Assembly (NCBI RefSeq): GCF_030380815.1
Contig: NZ_JAUDUY010000002.1
Coordinates: 310,001-374,000 of the forward strand
Source of the DNA: Robiginitalea aurantiaca
GTDB taxonomy: Bacteria; Bacteroidota; Bacteroidia; Flavobacteriales; Flavobacteriaceae
Length of the DNA stretch: 64,000 bases
Direction: 5' to 3'
Numbering within the stretch: position 1 is the stretch's first letter; each line of letters begins with the position of its first letter. Position numbers and translations under genes: made by a program. This document shows positions 1 through 9,121 of the stretch, piece after piece. The notes under the pieces are model-generated. The model was not told the DNA's origin, ran no database searches, and worked only from the letters and a program-made list of their open reading frames with translations.

Positions 1-326
1 TTCAGAACCCTGAGGTAGCCGCGTACATGCGCGAGCACTTCTATATGGTCAAATTGGATGCCGAGCAAAAAGAACCTATCGAATACGGCGGCAAGACCTA
101 TACCTTCGTGGCTTCAGGTCGCCGGGGATATCACCAATTGGCAGCTTCCCTTTTGCAGGGACAAATGAGCTATCCCACAGTGGTTTTCCTCGATGAAGAC
201 ATACGTATGCTGTCTCCGGTACCCGGCTATCAGAAACCCGGGGATTTCCTGAAGATCGCCAAATTTTTCGGGGAGGATATCTACAAGCAGAAAGACTGGC
301 AGGAATACAGCGTTGAGGGCCGGTAG
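1..326 (+). CDS. Thioredoxin-fold protein, C-terminal fragment
   Basis: The reading frame is open from the first bases of the window, so the 5' part lies outside. The visible stretch of about 107 residues reads NPEVAAYMREHFYMVKLDAE and later SYPTVVFLDED, the beta-strand and cis-Pro (YPT) region of thioredoxin-like proteins related to thioredoxin_7/DUF255. The CxxC active site, if present, would be upstream and cannot be seen. Such proteins are usually exported or lipid-anchored thiol oxidoreductases in Bacteroidota. The fold is fairly clear; the exact role is not. Confidence 0.7.
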   Translation, partial: QNPEVAAYMREHFYMVKLDAEQKEPIEYGGKTYTFVASGRRGYHQLAASLLQGQMSYPTVVFLDEDIRMLSPVPGYQKPGDFLKIAKFFGEDIYKQKDWQEYSVEGR

Positions 327-393
327 ACTGCACCACCGATCAAAAACACCTATTTTTTTTCAGCGATGCCTGAAATTCTTCAGGCCAATGCGA

Positions 394-1866
394 TTAACGA
401 CTATAATTGGGCGATTCCTTGGTAATAGTGACATCGTGCGGGTGGCTTTCATGGATGCCACTGGAGGTAATTTTCACAAAACGCCCATTTTCCTTTAATG
501 CTGCAATATTGGCGGCTCCACAATACCCCATTCCAGCCCTTAGCCCACCGACAAACTGGTGAATGCTCTCGAACAGATCCCCTTTGTAGGGTACCCGGCC
601 TACTATGCCTTCGGGTACAAGCTTTTTGATATCATCCTCCACATCCTGAAAATAGCGGTCCTTTGAACCGTGTTTCATCGCCTCTACAGAACCCATACCC
701 CTGTAGGACTTGAATTTCCGTCCTTCGTAAATAATGGTCTCACCGGGAGATTCCTTTGTTCCGGCCAGCAGGGAACCGAGCATTACCGTGTCCGCTCCCG
801 CAGCAATAGCCTTCGGTATATCCCCCGTGTAGCGTATCCCGCCATCGGCAATTACCGGGACACCGCTTCCCTTGATCGCTTCGGCTACTTCCAGCACCGC
901 CGAGAATTGAGGAAAACCGACTCCGGCAACAACCCGTGTAGTGCAGATTGAACCCGGGCCAATACCTACTTTAACAGCATCCGCTCCGGCATCCACCAAA
1001 TAGCGCGCTGCCTCAGCGGTCGCGATATTCCCAACAATCACATCCAGGTTGGGAAATGCTTTTTTGACATCTTTTAAAACCTGAACCACTCCCCTGGTAT
1101 GGCCATGTGCTGTATCGATCACAATAGCATCCACGCCGGCACCGACAAGGGCCGTTGCCCTTTCCACGGCATCAGGTGTCACCCCGATGGCTGCCGCCAC
1201 CCGAAGTCGGCCATAGGAATCTTTATTCGCGATTGGTTTTTGGGTGAGTTTGGTAATATCCCTAAAAGTGATGAGCCCGACGAGTTTGTACTCCGCATCA
1301 ACAACAGGGAGTTTTTCAATTTTATTTTCCTGGAGGATGTCTTCGGCTTCCTCCAGGGAGGTTCCCTGACCAACAGTGACAAGGTTCTCCGAAGTCATCA
1401 CCTCCGATATCGGCCTTTCATTATTTTTCTCAAACCGTAAATCCCGATTGGTTACAATCCCAATCAAACGACCCGAATCATCCACAATCGGGATTCCCCC
1501 GATACTGTGCTCCTTCATACTCGCCTTGGCATCCTGTACCACGGCATCCAAAGGCAGGGTCACCGGGTCCAGAATCATTCCGCTTTCCGCCCTTTTGACT
1601 TTGCGAACCTTCATGGCCTGACCTTCAATAGTCATATTCTTATGCAACACGCCAATTCCCCCTTCACGGGCTATGGCAATCGCCATTCGGGATTCGGTCA
1701 CCGTATCCATGGCTGCGGATACGATGGGAATATTAATCCGGATATTCCGCGTAAACTGGGTTTGGATATTTACTTCTCGTGGGAGTACTTCGGAATAATT
1801 TGGAACCAGGAGGACGTCTTCGTAGGTAAGGCCCTCTCCGAGTATTTTGGCGCTGTGAGCTTCCAT
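394..1866 (-). CDS. guaB: Inosine-5'-monophosphate dehydrogenase
   Basis: This enzyme oxidises IMP to XMP with NAD+, the committed step of GMP synthesis in the cytosol. The 490 residues match the usual IMPDH length. Visible are the N-terminal [11 protein letters not shown], two CBS domains at about residues 95-210 ([22 protein letters not shown]), the active-site loop [13 protein letters not shown] with its catalytic Cys, the IMP-binding [11 protein letters not shown], and the mobile flap near [10 protein letters not shown]. It stands alone on the minus strand, convergent with the thioredoxin fragment and divergent from the TonB receptor gene. A TATCTTTG -7 element lies about 24 bp upstream of the ATG. 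Confidence 0.97.
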   Translation of the reverse strand: MEAHSAKILGEGLTYEDVLLVPNYSEVLPREVNIQTQFTRNIRINIPIVSAAMDTVTESRMAIAIAREGGIGVLHKNMTIEGQAMKVRKVKRAESGMILDPVTLPLDAVVQDAKASMKEHSIGGIPIVDDSGRLIGIVTNRDLRFEKNNERPISEVMTSENLVTVGQGTSLEEAEDILQENKIEKLPVVDAEYKLVGLITFRDITKLTQKPIANKDSYGRLRVAAAIGVTPDAVERATALVGAGVDAIVIDTAHGHTRGVVQVLKDVKKAFPNLDVIVGNIATAEAARYLVDAGADAVKVGIGPGSICTTRVVAGVGFPQFSAVLEVAEAIKGSGVPVIADGGIRYTGDIPKAIAAGADTVMLGSLLAGTKESPGETIIYEGRKFKSYRGMGSVEAMKHGSKDRYFQDVEDDIKKLVPEGIVGRVPYKGDLFESIHQFVGGLRAGMGYCGAANIAALKENGRFVKITSSGIHESHPHDVTITKESPNYSR

Positions 1867-1889
1867 GGCAATTAAGGATTAATTGCGTG

Positions 1890-1897
1890 CAAAGATA
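1890..1897 (-). promoter_or_regulatory. guaB promoter, -7 element
   Basis: On the minus strand this reads TATCTTTG, a match to the flavobacterial -7 consensus TAnnTTTG, 24-31 bp upstream of the guaB start. No clear TTG -33 element is seen at the right distance. Confidence 0.55.
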
Positions 1898-1989
1898 CTA
1901 CTTTTTGGGGTAAGGAAAGGAGTTTATTCTCTGGGATATAGTCACCAACACTTCTCTTTAAAAAAACCAAAGATTTTAGCTCCCGAAAT

Positions 1990-2019
1990 TTGGAAATTAG
2001 AAGTTAGGTTTTAGATTTG
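1990..2019 (+). promoter_or_regulatory. Promoter of the TonB receptor gene
   Basis: TTG at 1990-1992 is followed 19 bp later by TAGATTTG at 2012-2019. This fits the Flavobacterium consensus TTG-N(17-23)-TAnnTTTG. The start codon is 36 bp downstream. Confidence 0.65.
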
Positions 2020-2054
2020 TACTTTATTTAGAATTAGTCCAAATTAAGACAATC

Positions 2055-4274
2055 ATGCGTGCATTGACGAAGGTTCTTTTGATATTTCTCCCCCCCATGC
2101 TTTTTTCTCAACAGCAGGATACTACTGCTCTGGGCACTCCCGTTAACCTTAGCGAAGTGGTACTTGAAGCCAAGGTGATATTCGGAAGCAAGTTTGCAGC
2201 AAAAAATCGCACGGGTTCATCCTATTATATTTCACCTGAGGAAATTCAGAAATTTAACTATACAGATGTCAGCAGGGTACTGAGATCCGTACCCGGGGTA
2301 AATGTGGTTGAGGAAGATGGCTTTGGACTCCGGCCCAACATCAGCTTAAGGGGTACCTCTCCGGAGCGGAGTTCCAAAATTACCGTAATGGAAGATGGGG
2401 TCCTGATCGCCCCGGCCCCATACAGTGCCCCGGCAGCGTACTATTTCCCGACGATTGCCCGAATGCAATCGGTTGAGGTACTTAAAGGGAGTAGTCAGGT
2501 GCAATATGGTCCCTATACCACAGGCGGGGCCATCAATATGCTCAGCACGGAAGTGCCTGAGACCTTTGGAGCCTTCCTCAATGCGAGTTACGGGAGTTTT
2601 CAGAGTTCCCGACTCCATACCCAGTTGGGGGATAGCCGGAAGAATTTTGGATATGCCGTTGAGTACCTGAACTACAGTTCCGATGGCTTTAAGATCCTGG
2701 ACGGAGGCGGGGATACCGGTTTTAACAAAAATGACCTGGTGGCCAAATTCCGCCTGAATACGAGTCCGGAAGCTGCTATACAACAAGCTCTAGAGTTCAA
2801 ATTCCAGTATTCAGACGAACGCTCCGATGAAACATACCTGGGACTGACCCAAAGTGATTTTGAAGCGACGCCCTTAAGGCGCTATGCGGGATCTCAGCAG
2901 GATCTGATGTCAACGGATCACGTGCAATTTACCATTTCGCACACCCTGGATTTAAGCGAAAATTTCAGGATTAGCACCACGGGTTACAGAAACGACTTCA
3001 ATCGGAACTGGTATAAACTCGACTACCTGACCTTAGACGGAGCCCGGGAAGGTATTGCCGATATTCTGGAGGATCCCGAAACTTTCGATTCGTACTACCA
3101 GGTAGTCAGTGGAAGCGCAGATAGTCCGGCAGATGCGCTTTCCCTCAAGAACAATAACAGGGAATATCTCTCAACGGGGATTCAGACAAAACTCGACCTC
3201 CACTGGACAGGAAGGAAAACCTTTCACGATATAGAGGTAGGCCTGAGATACCATTATGATGAAGAAGACCGGTATCAGTGGCTGGACGATTATGCCATGC
3301 AAAACGGGCAACTGCTGTTAACCACGGAGGGCATTCCGGGTACAGATGCCAATCGCATTAGTGATGCCCGTGCCTTTGCTGCCTATACCATGTATAAGTT
3401 CAAAATCAATGACCTTACCCTCACCCCTGGTTTGCGTTACGAGAACATGACCCTCGGTAGAGTAAATTATGGGAATGCAGATCCTGACCGAACGGGAGCA
3501 GACCTTTCTACCAGGGAAAACAAGGTGGATATTTTTATTCCCGGGATTGGCTTTAATTACAATTTCCAGAACCTGTCGCTCTTCGGAGGGGTACACAAAG
3601 GGTTTGCCCCTCCGGGTAGTGAAGAAGGACAAAATCCGGAAGAGAGTATTAATTATGAGATAGGGACCCGATTCTCATTTGGAGACTTCGCCGGGGAGCT
3701 TGTTGGTTTTTTCAATGATTACAGCAATCTTTTAGGGAGTGACCTGGCTGCCTCCGGAGGTACCGGATCGCTGGATCAATTCAACGCCGGGGCAGTCAAC
3801 GTAGGTGGGGTTGAGCTTCTTCTGAACTACAATTTGCTGCAAGGGAATTCAAAATTCGACCTCCCTATAACCTTTTCCTACACCTACACAGACACAGCCT
3901 TCCAGAGTGATTTCGGAAGCGATGAAGACCTTTGGGGAGAGGTGAGTGTGGGAGATGAAATGCCGTATATTTCAAAGCATCTGTGGAATGCAGGCCTGAG
4001 CCTGGAACACGATAAATTTGAACTGAATGTCAATGCGCGGTTCACAGGGGAATTCCGAACCCAGGCAGGGCAGGGACCTATTCCGGATGGAGAAAAAGTA
4101 GCTTCAAATTTTATTCTGGACTTTGCCGGCAAATACCACGCGGGAAAACACCTGAGCCTTACCGCGAACATCATCAACCTCCTGGACGAGACCTACCTGG
4201 TTTCCAGGGTTCCCGCTGGGCTGAGACCAGGACATCCTTTCGGGGCGTTTGCAGGGCTGCAACTTCGCTACTAA
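2055..4274 (+). CDS. TonB-dependent outer-membrane receptor, FecA-like
   Basis: This is a 739-residue outer-membrane gated channel for an iron chelate or similar ligand, powered by TonB. It has a signal peptide (KVLLIFLPPMLFSQ), a plug domain at about residues 50-170 (VLRSVPGVNVV, NISLRGTSPERSS, MEDGVLIAPAPYSAP, VEVLKGSSQVQYGP), a long beta-barrel, and a C-terminal strand ending in GLQLRY with the terminal aromatic residue. The plug wording is closest to ferric-citrate (FecA) receptors. It lacks the N-terminal carboxypeptidase-like domain common in Bacteroidota SusC-type receptors, and no sigma/anti-sigma pair or lipoprotein partner is adjacent. The substrate is not proven. Confidence 0.9.
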   Translation: MRALTKVLLIFLPPMLFSQQQDTTALGTPVNLSEVVLEAKVIFGSKFAAKNRTGSSYYISPEEIQKFNYTDVSRVLRSVPGVNVVEEDGFGLRPNISLRGTSPERSSKITVMEDGVLIAPAPYSAPAAYYFPTIARMQSVEVLKGSSQVQYGPYTTGGAINMLSTEVPETFGAFLNASYGSFQSSRLHTQLGDSRKNFGYAVEYLNYSSDGFKILDGGGDTGFNKNDLVAKFRLNTSPEAAIQQALEFKFQYSDERSDETYLGLTQSDFEATPLRRYAGSQQDLMSTDHVQFTISHTLDLSENFRISTTGYRNDFNRNWYKLDYLTLDGAREGIADILEDPETFDSYYQVVSGSADSPADALSLKNNNREYLSTGIQTKLDLHWTGRKTFHDIEVGLRYHYDEEDRYQWLDDYAMQNGQLLLTTEGIPGTDANRISDARAFAAYTMYKFKINDLTLTPGLRYENMTLGRVNYGNADPDRTGADLSTRENKVDIFIPGIGFNYNFQNLSLFGGVHKGFAPPGSEEGQNPEESINYEIGTRFSFGDFAGELVGFFNDYSNLLGSDLAASGGTGSLDQFNAGAVNVGGVELLLNYNLLQGNSKFDLPITFSYTYTDTAFQSDFGSDEDLWGEVSVGDEMPYISKHLWNAGLSLEHDKFELNVNARFTGEFRTQAGQGPIPDGEKVASNFILDFAGKYHAGKHLSLTANIINLLDETYLVSRVPAGLRPGHPFGAFAGLQLRY

Positions 4275-4295
4275 TGGGAGTATTTCCAGTGAAGT

Positions 4296-4320
4296 CCTGC
4301 CCACCGTCTGGCAGGTTATT
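4296..4320 (+). terminator. Possible terminator after the TonB receptor gene
   Basis: CCTGCC (4296-4301) and GGCAGG (4310-4315) form a 6-bp stem with an 8-nt loop just after the receptor stop codon. The T-tract is poor (TTATT), so this is a weak call. Confidence 0.3.
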
Positions 4321-4329
4321 GCGAAGCGA

Positions 4330-5196
4330 TCAGAGGTAGTTCTGGAAAAGGTCCTTTGCCTTGTTATAGGCGGCCTCAAATGCCATCCAGTTTACCCCGG
4401 TATCTGCTTTCTGGCTTGTGAAATAGGACAGTAATTTTTCTGTGGGCATATTACCGGTTAACTCATCCTTGGCCATGGGACACCCGCCAAATCCCTGAAT
4501 CGCCCCGTCAAATCTCCGGCATCCTGATTTGTATGCGGCCTCCACTTTCTCGTGCCAGCTCAACGGATGGGTATGCAGGTGCGCCCCGAATTCCACCTGG
4601 TCATAGTGCGGTATCAGGTTTGTAAAAAGGTAAGATATGATTTCCGGAGTTGAACTCCCTATTGTATCCGAAAGCGAGAGGATTTTAACACCCATCCCGA
4701 TCAATCGTTCTGTCCATTCCCCGACAATATCGATATCCCAGGGATCCCCATAGGGATTTCCAAAACCCATAGAGATATACGTGACCACTTCCTTGCCACT
4801 GCCGGCGGCCACATCGAGAATATCCTTCAGTATATCCACCGACTGTTCTATAGTTTTGTGGGTATTCCGCATCTGAAAATTCTCGGAAATGGAAAACGGA
4901 TACCCAAGGAAAGCAATCTGGGGAAATTCAGATGCAGCTTCTGCCCCCCTGAGATTGGCCACGATAGCCAGCAGGTTGCTGTTTGTTTTTTCAAGATTCA
5001 GCCCAGCGAGAACTGCAGCAGTATCAGACATCTGCGGAATGGCCCTGGGTGATACAAAACTTCCAAAATCTATGGTGTCGAAGCCACAATTTAACAAGGA
5101 CTGAATATACCGTATTTTAGCATCCGTAGGTATAAAAGTCCGTATCCCCTGCATTGCGTCTCTAGGGCATTCTATTATTTTAACGCGTTCAGGCAT
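4330..5196 (-). CDS. Hydroxymethylglutaryl-CoA lyase
   Basis: This enzyme cleaves 3-hydroxy-3-methylglutaryl-CoA to acetoacetate and acetyl-CoA, the last step of leucine breakdown. The 288-residue TIM barrel shows ECPRDAMQG near the N-terminus (catalytic Arg12, Asp13), the metal-binding pair in GAHLHTHP, the signature GFGGCPMAKDELTGN with the mobile-loop Cys, and a downstream Asn. The first motif is slightly divergent (ECPRDAMQG rather than EVGPRDGLQ), which is seen in Bacteroidota. No other leucine catabolic genes are adjacent. A TACTTTTG -7 element lies 20 bp upstream. Confidence 0.92.
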   Translation of the reverse strand: MPERVKIIECPRDAMQGIRTFIPTDAKIRYIQSLLNCGFDTIDFGSFVSPRAIPQMSDTAAVLAGLNLEKTNSNLLAIVANLRGAEAASEFPQIAFLGYPFSISENFQMRNTHKTIEQSVDILKDILDVAAGSGKEVVTYISMGFGNPYGDPWDIDIVGEWTERLIGMGVKILSLSDTIGSSTPEIISYLFTNLIPHYDQVEFGAHLHTHPLSWHEKVEAAYKSGCRRFDGAIQGFGGCPMAKDELTGNMPTEKLLSYFTSQKADTGVNWMAFEAAYNKAKDLFQNYL

Positions 5197-5215
5197 CCCT
5201 AACTATTTTCCACTT

Positions 5216-5223
5216 CAAAAGTA
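5216..5223 (-). promoter_or_regulatory. HMG-CoA lyase promoter, -7 element
   Basis: The minus strand reads TACTTTTG (TAnnTTTG), 20 bp upstream of the start codon. Confidence 0.5.
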
Positions 5224-5295
5224 TCACTAATTCCCGGAAGCCAGAATTCATAACGTGTTTTCGTATCTTCCAATACTGGACAAAATCCCATCCGT

Positions 5296-5709
5296 ATGAA
5301 AATCATCGTGTTTTTTGTGTTCATGTTATGCGCACCTTGTACTCAGGCCCAAATTGTCGATCTTTATAAAATGCCTGTCTCTAAAGATAAAAACACTGCG
5401 TTGCGACACGTAGTTCTTTTTAAATTCAAATCAGAAACTGCTCCGAGAACCATTGAGCAAATTGAAAAGGCCTTTGCATCACTGCCGTCCAGGATATCGG
5501 AAATTAGGGCCTTTGAATGGGGTACCAATAATTCTCCCGAAGGTCTCAATAAAGGATTCACGCACAGCTTTATACTAACCTTCGATTCGGAAGCTGACCG
5601 CGATGCGTACTTGCCACATCCGGAACACAAGCGCTTTGGGGAACTCATTACCCCATGGCTGGAAGATGTCCTTGTTTTGGATTACTGGATTCACCCGAAG
5701 ACACCCTAA
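5296..5709 (+). CDS. Secreted Dabb-domain (stress-responsive A/B barrel) protein
   Basis: This 137-residue protein has a signal peptide (KIIVFFVFMLCAPCTQAQ) followed by a Dabb domain: LRHVVLFKFKSETAPRTIEQ, then FEWGTNNSPEGLNKGFTHSF and the strand AYLPHPEHKRF. Dabb proteins form dimeric ferredoxin-like barrels; biochemical functions are mostly unknown and some are enzymes. It stands between the HMG-CoA lyase gene (divergent) and the BKACE gene (166 bp downstream, same strand). The family assignment is firm; the role is unknown. Confidence 0.85.
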   Translation: MKIIVFFVFMLCAPCTQAQIVDLYKMPVSKDKNTALRHVVLFKFKSETAPRTIEQIEKAFASLPSRISEIRAFEWGTNNSPEGLNKGFTHSFILTFDSEADRDAYLPHPEHKRFGELITPWLEDVLVLDYWIHPKTP

Positions 5710-5875
5710 GAACCTTTTCTGAGGTAAGTATATGAAGGGTTTTCGCAGTGGCCTCGTTCCAGACACCTCTTTTTGACGAATTAACGGCCGAAACATCCTA
5801 TAATTTGATAAACCAGATATAGTTCGAATAGTTTTAAGGACCTAAAAAGCATTTAAAACCTGAAAGGTTATAGCG

Positions 5876-6736
5876 ATGACAGAACAATTAATTGTCAACT
5901 TTACCCCAACGGGGATGATCCCCACCAAGGAATTGACGCCCCATGTGCCTGTCGATGTGGACGAAATAGTCCGGGATGTCCATAAAGCATGCGACCTGGG
6001 CATTACCATGGTCCATCTCCACGCCAGGGACCCCCTGTCAGGAGTCCCGACGTATAAAAAGGAAATTTACGCGGAGATCATTCGGGGCATCAGGGATTTT
6101 GCCCCCGAACTCATCATTTGTGTCTCTTTGAGTGGGCGCAACTTTACAGAACTGTCTCAGCGCGCAGACCCGCTTTATCTCGATGGGAACCTTAAACCCG
6201 ATATGGGAAGCCTAACCCTGAGCTCTTTAAATTTCAACCAGACCGCCAGTATTAATGCGCCATCCATGGTCCAGGACCTGGCCCGTGTGATGAAAAATCG
6301 CGGAATCCTCCCGGAACTCGAGGCCTTTGACCTGGGAATGATCAACTACGCCCACTACCTTCACCGAAAAGGCCTACTTGAGCCACCCTTTTATTTTAAT
6401 TTGCTCCTGGGGAACATCGCCTGTGCCCAGGCGAACCTGCTTCATGCCGGGATGATGGTGAACGAATTACCAAATGACTCCTGTTGGAGCCTTGCGGGTA
6501 TCGGAAATGGGCAATTAAGGATGAATTCGACTGCTATTGCCATGGGAGGGGGAGTCCGGGTTGGGATAGAAGACAATATCTGGTACGATGCAGGACGAAC
6601 TACCCTGGCCACCAATCGTGCCCTGCTGGAGCGGATACACAATTTGGCGCGGGTAAACGAAAGAGCCGTAATGCCCCCTTCTGAACTCCGAAAGCGTCTG
6701 GAATTAAAGCCTGGAAATGGGAACTATGGCAGATAA
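5876..6736 (+). CDS. BKACE family beta-keto acid cleavage enzyme (DUF849)
   Basis: Members of this Zn-dependent TIM-barrel family condense a beta-keto acid with acetyl-CoA and split it into acetoacetate and a CoA ester; the founding member is 3-keto-5-aminohexanoate cleavage enzyme of lysine fermentation. Visible are the Zn ligands in MVHLHARDP (His47, His49), the start NFTPTGMIPTKE, CVSLSGRNF, the tail motif GGGVRVGIEDNIWY with the conserved Glu, and 286 residues, close to the family norm. The other lysine-fermentation genes are absent here, so the substrate is probably different. The gene overlaps the next one by 20 bp, suggesting co-translation with an acetyltransferase. Confidence 0.88.
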   Translation: MTEQLIVNFTPTGMIPTKELTPHVPVDVDEIVRDVHKACDLGITMVHLHARDPLSGVPTYKKEIYAEIIRGIRDFAPELIICVSLSGRNFTELSQRADPLYLDGNLKPDMGSLTLSSLNFNQTASINAPSMVQDLARVMKNRGILPELEAFDLGMINYAHYLHRKGLLEPPFYFNLLLGNIACAQANLLHAGMMVNELPNDSCWSLAGIGNGQLRMNSTAIAMGGGVRVGIEDNIWYDAGRTTLATNRALLERIHNLARVNERAVMPPSELRKRLELKPGNGNYGR

Positions 6737-7403
6737 TACTAAAAAAGAAACTTCACACCGGGAAGCCGGCAGGTTTTACAAACTTCATCTGATCCGCCAC
6801 CGAATCAAACACGGGTTAATCCTGCATAGCTTTTTTAATCTGTTACTCAGGGTGGGGATTTCCATAAATCCATATTGGATTGATGAAGAAGGCCTCCATC
6901 TCTGTGAAGAACCGGAAATCCGGGACGACCCGGCCCTTTACAATACAGGGCCTGTGGATAAAAAGGTAGTCTTAGAACTCTACCAAAACCTCCGCTGGAA
7001 TACCGAAGAACTCATGGATCGACTCCAATCCGATTATCAGGCCGTGGGGCTTTTCCGGCAGGATGCCCTTGCAGCCTTTATGCTGATGCGCTACCACAGC
7101 TTTACGTATAGAGGAAATCGCATTGATTTGTCCAAAGACGAGGCCTATCTGGAGAACATGTATACATACGAAGATTACCGGGGTCGGAGTCTTGCCCCCT
7201 ATCTGCGTTATCAGGGATACAAAAAGCTTGCCGACGAAGGGAAAATCCGCTGCTACAGCATAACCCAGTATTTCAATAAATCCTCACAAAAGTTTAAAGC
7301 AAAATTGAACGCCAGGCATTCAGAACTTTGGTTGCATATCGGGTTGTTTGGCAAATACAAAAGGAATTTTCTCCTCAAAAAATACCCCTCTTCCAGGGCC
7401 TAG
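6717..7403 (+). CDS. GNAT-like N-acetyltransferase
   Basis: The product is 228 residues, or 225 if the second ATG at 6726 is used; both starts lie inside the end of the BKACE gene. The central region has the GNAT core: DALAAFMLMRYHSF, then ENMYTYEDYRGRSLAPYL, where RGRSLA resembles the acetyl-CoA pyrophosphate loop (R/QxxGxG/A), followed by a helix. The N-terminal 60 residues are not recognised. The substrate is unknown; overlap with BKACE suggests a shared pathway, perhaps acylation of an amine metabolite. The fold assignment is moderate. Confidence 0.65.
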   Translation: MGTMADNTKKETSHREAGRFYKLHLIRHRIKHGLILHSFFNLLLRVGISINPYWIDEEGLHLCEEPEIRDDPALYNTGPVDKKVVLELYQNLRWNTEELMDRLQSDYQAVGLFRQDALAAFMLMRYHSFTYRGNRIDLSKDEAYLENMYTYEDYRGRSLAPYLRYQGYKKLADEGKIRCYSITQYFNKSSQKFKAKLNARHSELWLHIGLFGKYKRNFLLKKYPSSRA

Positions 7404-7498
7404 TTTCCCTCCCAAAGTCCCTTTTGACCCCCTGGGCAAAGATACGCGTATGGAATCGAGATGCCACCCCATGCTTCAAAGCGCATCTAAAGGATTCC

Positions 7499-8551
7499 TT
7501 ATGTATCTAAGGAAAGATTGCGCTTAAGCAATGCGGTATTGATCTGTTTTATCAGAGCCGGGCCCTCATAAACAAATCCGGTCCACAGTTGCACAAGGCT
7601 TGCCCCGGCATCCAGTTTTTCCAGGGCATCTTCTGCACTGTGGATACCCCCTACGCCTATAATCGGGAAAGCACCGTTACTTTTTTGATGCAAAAAACGG
7701 ATCACCTCCGTACTCCTGCCTGCAAGTGGCTTGCCACTTAAGCCCCCCGTTTCCCCGGACAAAGATGGCTCCGAACGAAGCCCCTCCCGGGAAATCGTTG
7801 TGTTGGTGGCGATGACGCCATCCGTTCCCGTATCTTCTATAATTTCAACAATATCCAAAAGCTGTGTCTCGTTGAGGTCCGGTGCGATTTTAAGAAGTAT
7901 TGGTTTTTCCCTGGTATCATGGGAAGCGGCATGCAGTTTACCGGCTTTCTTAAGCATGCTGAGCAATTCCGTAAGGGGGGCTTTATCCTGAAGTTCCCTT
8001 AGCCCGGGGGTATTTGGAGAACTAACATTGACCACAAAATAATCGACATACGGATAAAGCTCCTTCAGGCAATACAAATAGTCCTCCACCGCCTGGTCAT
8101 TTGGGGTCGTTTTGTTCTTCCCTATATTCCCGCCAACCAAAACGTCATGGGGAACCTTTAACCTGTCAACAGCAATGTCAACCCCCTGGTTGTTAAAACC
8201 CATGCGGTTAATAATGGCCTGGTCCGCTTTTAGACGGAAGAGGCGCTTTTTGGGATTGCCTTCCTGAGGCCTTGGTGTAAGTGTCCCGATCTCTATAAAT
8301 CCGAAGCCAAACCCAGCGAGTTCCCGAAATAACCTGGCATCCTTGTCAAAACCCGCAGCCAGCCCAACAGGATTCGGAAAAGTTAGCCCCAAAACTTTTG
8401 TTTCCAGGCGTTTATCCCTTTGAAGGAACCGCATCCGTATAAGGGGGCCAAAACCAAAGCGATACAAAAGGCCTATGGTTTTAAAAGACCAGTGATGAAC
8501 TTTTTCAGGATCAAAACGGAAGAGAAGCGGGCGTATGAGTTTCTTATACAT
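7499..8551 (-). CDS. pyrD: Dihydroorotate dehydrogenase (quinone), class 2
   Basis: This FMN enzyme oxidises dihydroorotate to orotate at the membrane, passing electrons to quinone (pyrimidine synthesis). The N-terminal helix [18 protein letters not shown] is the membrane-associating segment of class 2 enzymes. Also visible are [22 protein letters not shown], the catalytic-Ser region [32 protein letters not shown] and [12 protein letters not shown]. An upstream in-frame ATG at 8581 exists, but a TACTTTTG promoter element lies at 8571-8578, between the two, so the start at 8551 (about 350 residues) is preferred. It is convergent with the acetyltransferase gene. Confidence 0.95.
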   Translation of the reverse strand: MYKKLIRPLLFRFDPEKVHHWSFKTIGLLYRFGFGPLIRMRFLQRDKRLETKVLGLTFPNPVGLAAGFDKDARLFRELAGFGFGFIEIGTLTPRPQEGNPKKRLFRLKADQAIINRMGFNNQGVDIAVDRLKVPHDVLVGGNIGKNKTTPNDQAVEDYLYCLKELYPYVDYFVVNVSSPNTPGLRELQDKAPLTELLSMLKKAGKLHAASHDTREKPILLKIAPDLNETQLLDIVEIIEDTGTDGVIATNTTISREGLRSEPSLSGETGGLSGKPLAGRSTEVIRFLHQKSNGAFPIIGVGGIHSAEDALEKLDAGASLVQLWTGFVYEGPALIKQINTALLKRNLSLDT

Positions 8552-8570
8552 CTGGGCCGGAAAATTTGAC

Positions 8571-8578
8571 CAAAAGTA
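8571..8578 (-). promoter_or_regulatory. pyrD promoter, -7 element
   Basis: The minus strand reads TACTTTTG, 20 bp before the ATG at 8551. It argues against the longer start at 8581. Confidence 0.55.
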
Positions 8579-8621
8579 CAAACTTCCCCTCAGGCCTCCT
8601 ACTCCCTTTTAAGGGCGGTCA

Positions 8622-9056
8622 CTAATGTTTATCCCCACCTAACATCGCCTGCGAGGTAGGCTCCAGGGGGTACAGGTCGAGTTCCGCACATAATTCTTCG
8701 TATTTCCGATACTGTGCGGGTCGGAAAATACCGAGAACGAGCCTGTCGTAGAATCGCGAATTGCGGACCATCTCCTCTTTAATCGCCTCGTATTTCTGTC
8801 CCATAGCCGAAAGCTCATCCGGGGTTCGTTGGGGATGAGACGCCAGAAGCTCATCGAGTTTTGTCTGCAAAGGGCCGTTTTTCGTCTCCAGAGAATCCAC
8901 CCATTGAAGCATACGTTCCTGCTGATTTACATCAAATTCAAAGACCTTGGCGATTTGTTGCGGGTCCGTGCCACCTAACCCTAAAGGACAGTCCTGCCCG
9001 TAAGAATGACCTATGGCCAGACCTAAAATGCCTAAAAAGAGGTTTTTCCAAAACAT
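8622..9056 (-). CDS. Small secreted helical protein, function unknown
   Basis: This 144-residue protein has a signal peptide (FLGILGLAIGHSYGQ) and a mature, charged, mainly helical domain. It contains a pair of Cys residues (one after the signal peptide in DCPLGLGG, one in EELCAELD) and segments such as NQQERMLQWVDSLE and SAMGQKYEAIKEEMV. The size and helical pattern recall periplasmic Spy/CpxP-like proteins, but no LTxxQ motif is present, so this is only a resemblance. It is divergent from pepT. Confidence 0.6.
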   Translation of the reverse strand: MFWKNLFLGILGLAIGHSYGQDCPLGLGGTDPQQIAKVFEFDVNQQERMLQWVDSLETKNGPLQTKLDELLASHPQRTPDELSAMGQKYEAIKEEMVRNSRFYDRLVLGIFRPAQYRKYEELCAELDLYPLEPTSQAMLGGDKH

Positions 9057-9100
9057 GGTCCGAAATTACAAAAGAGATGCTTTATTCGAATACATAAATT

Positions 9101-9108
9101 TATTTTTG
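9101..9108 (+). promoter_or_regulatory. pepT promoter, -7 element
   Basis: TATTTTTG matches TAnnTTTG, 13 bp upstream of the pepT ATG, giving a very short leader. No TTG at -33 is clear. Confidence 0.4.
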
Positions 9109-9121
9109 AAGAAAAGATCCT

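Noticed and set aside
368-385. GCCTGAA/TTCAGGC hairpin as guaB terminator
   Set aside because: On the guaB strand it is followed by an A-run, not a T-run; on the plus strand the T-run precedes it.
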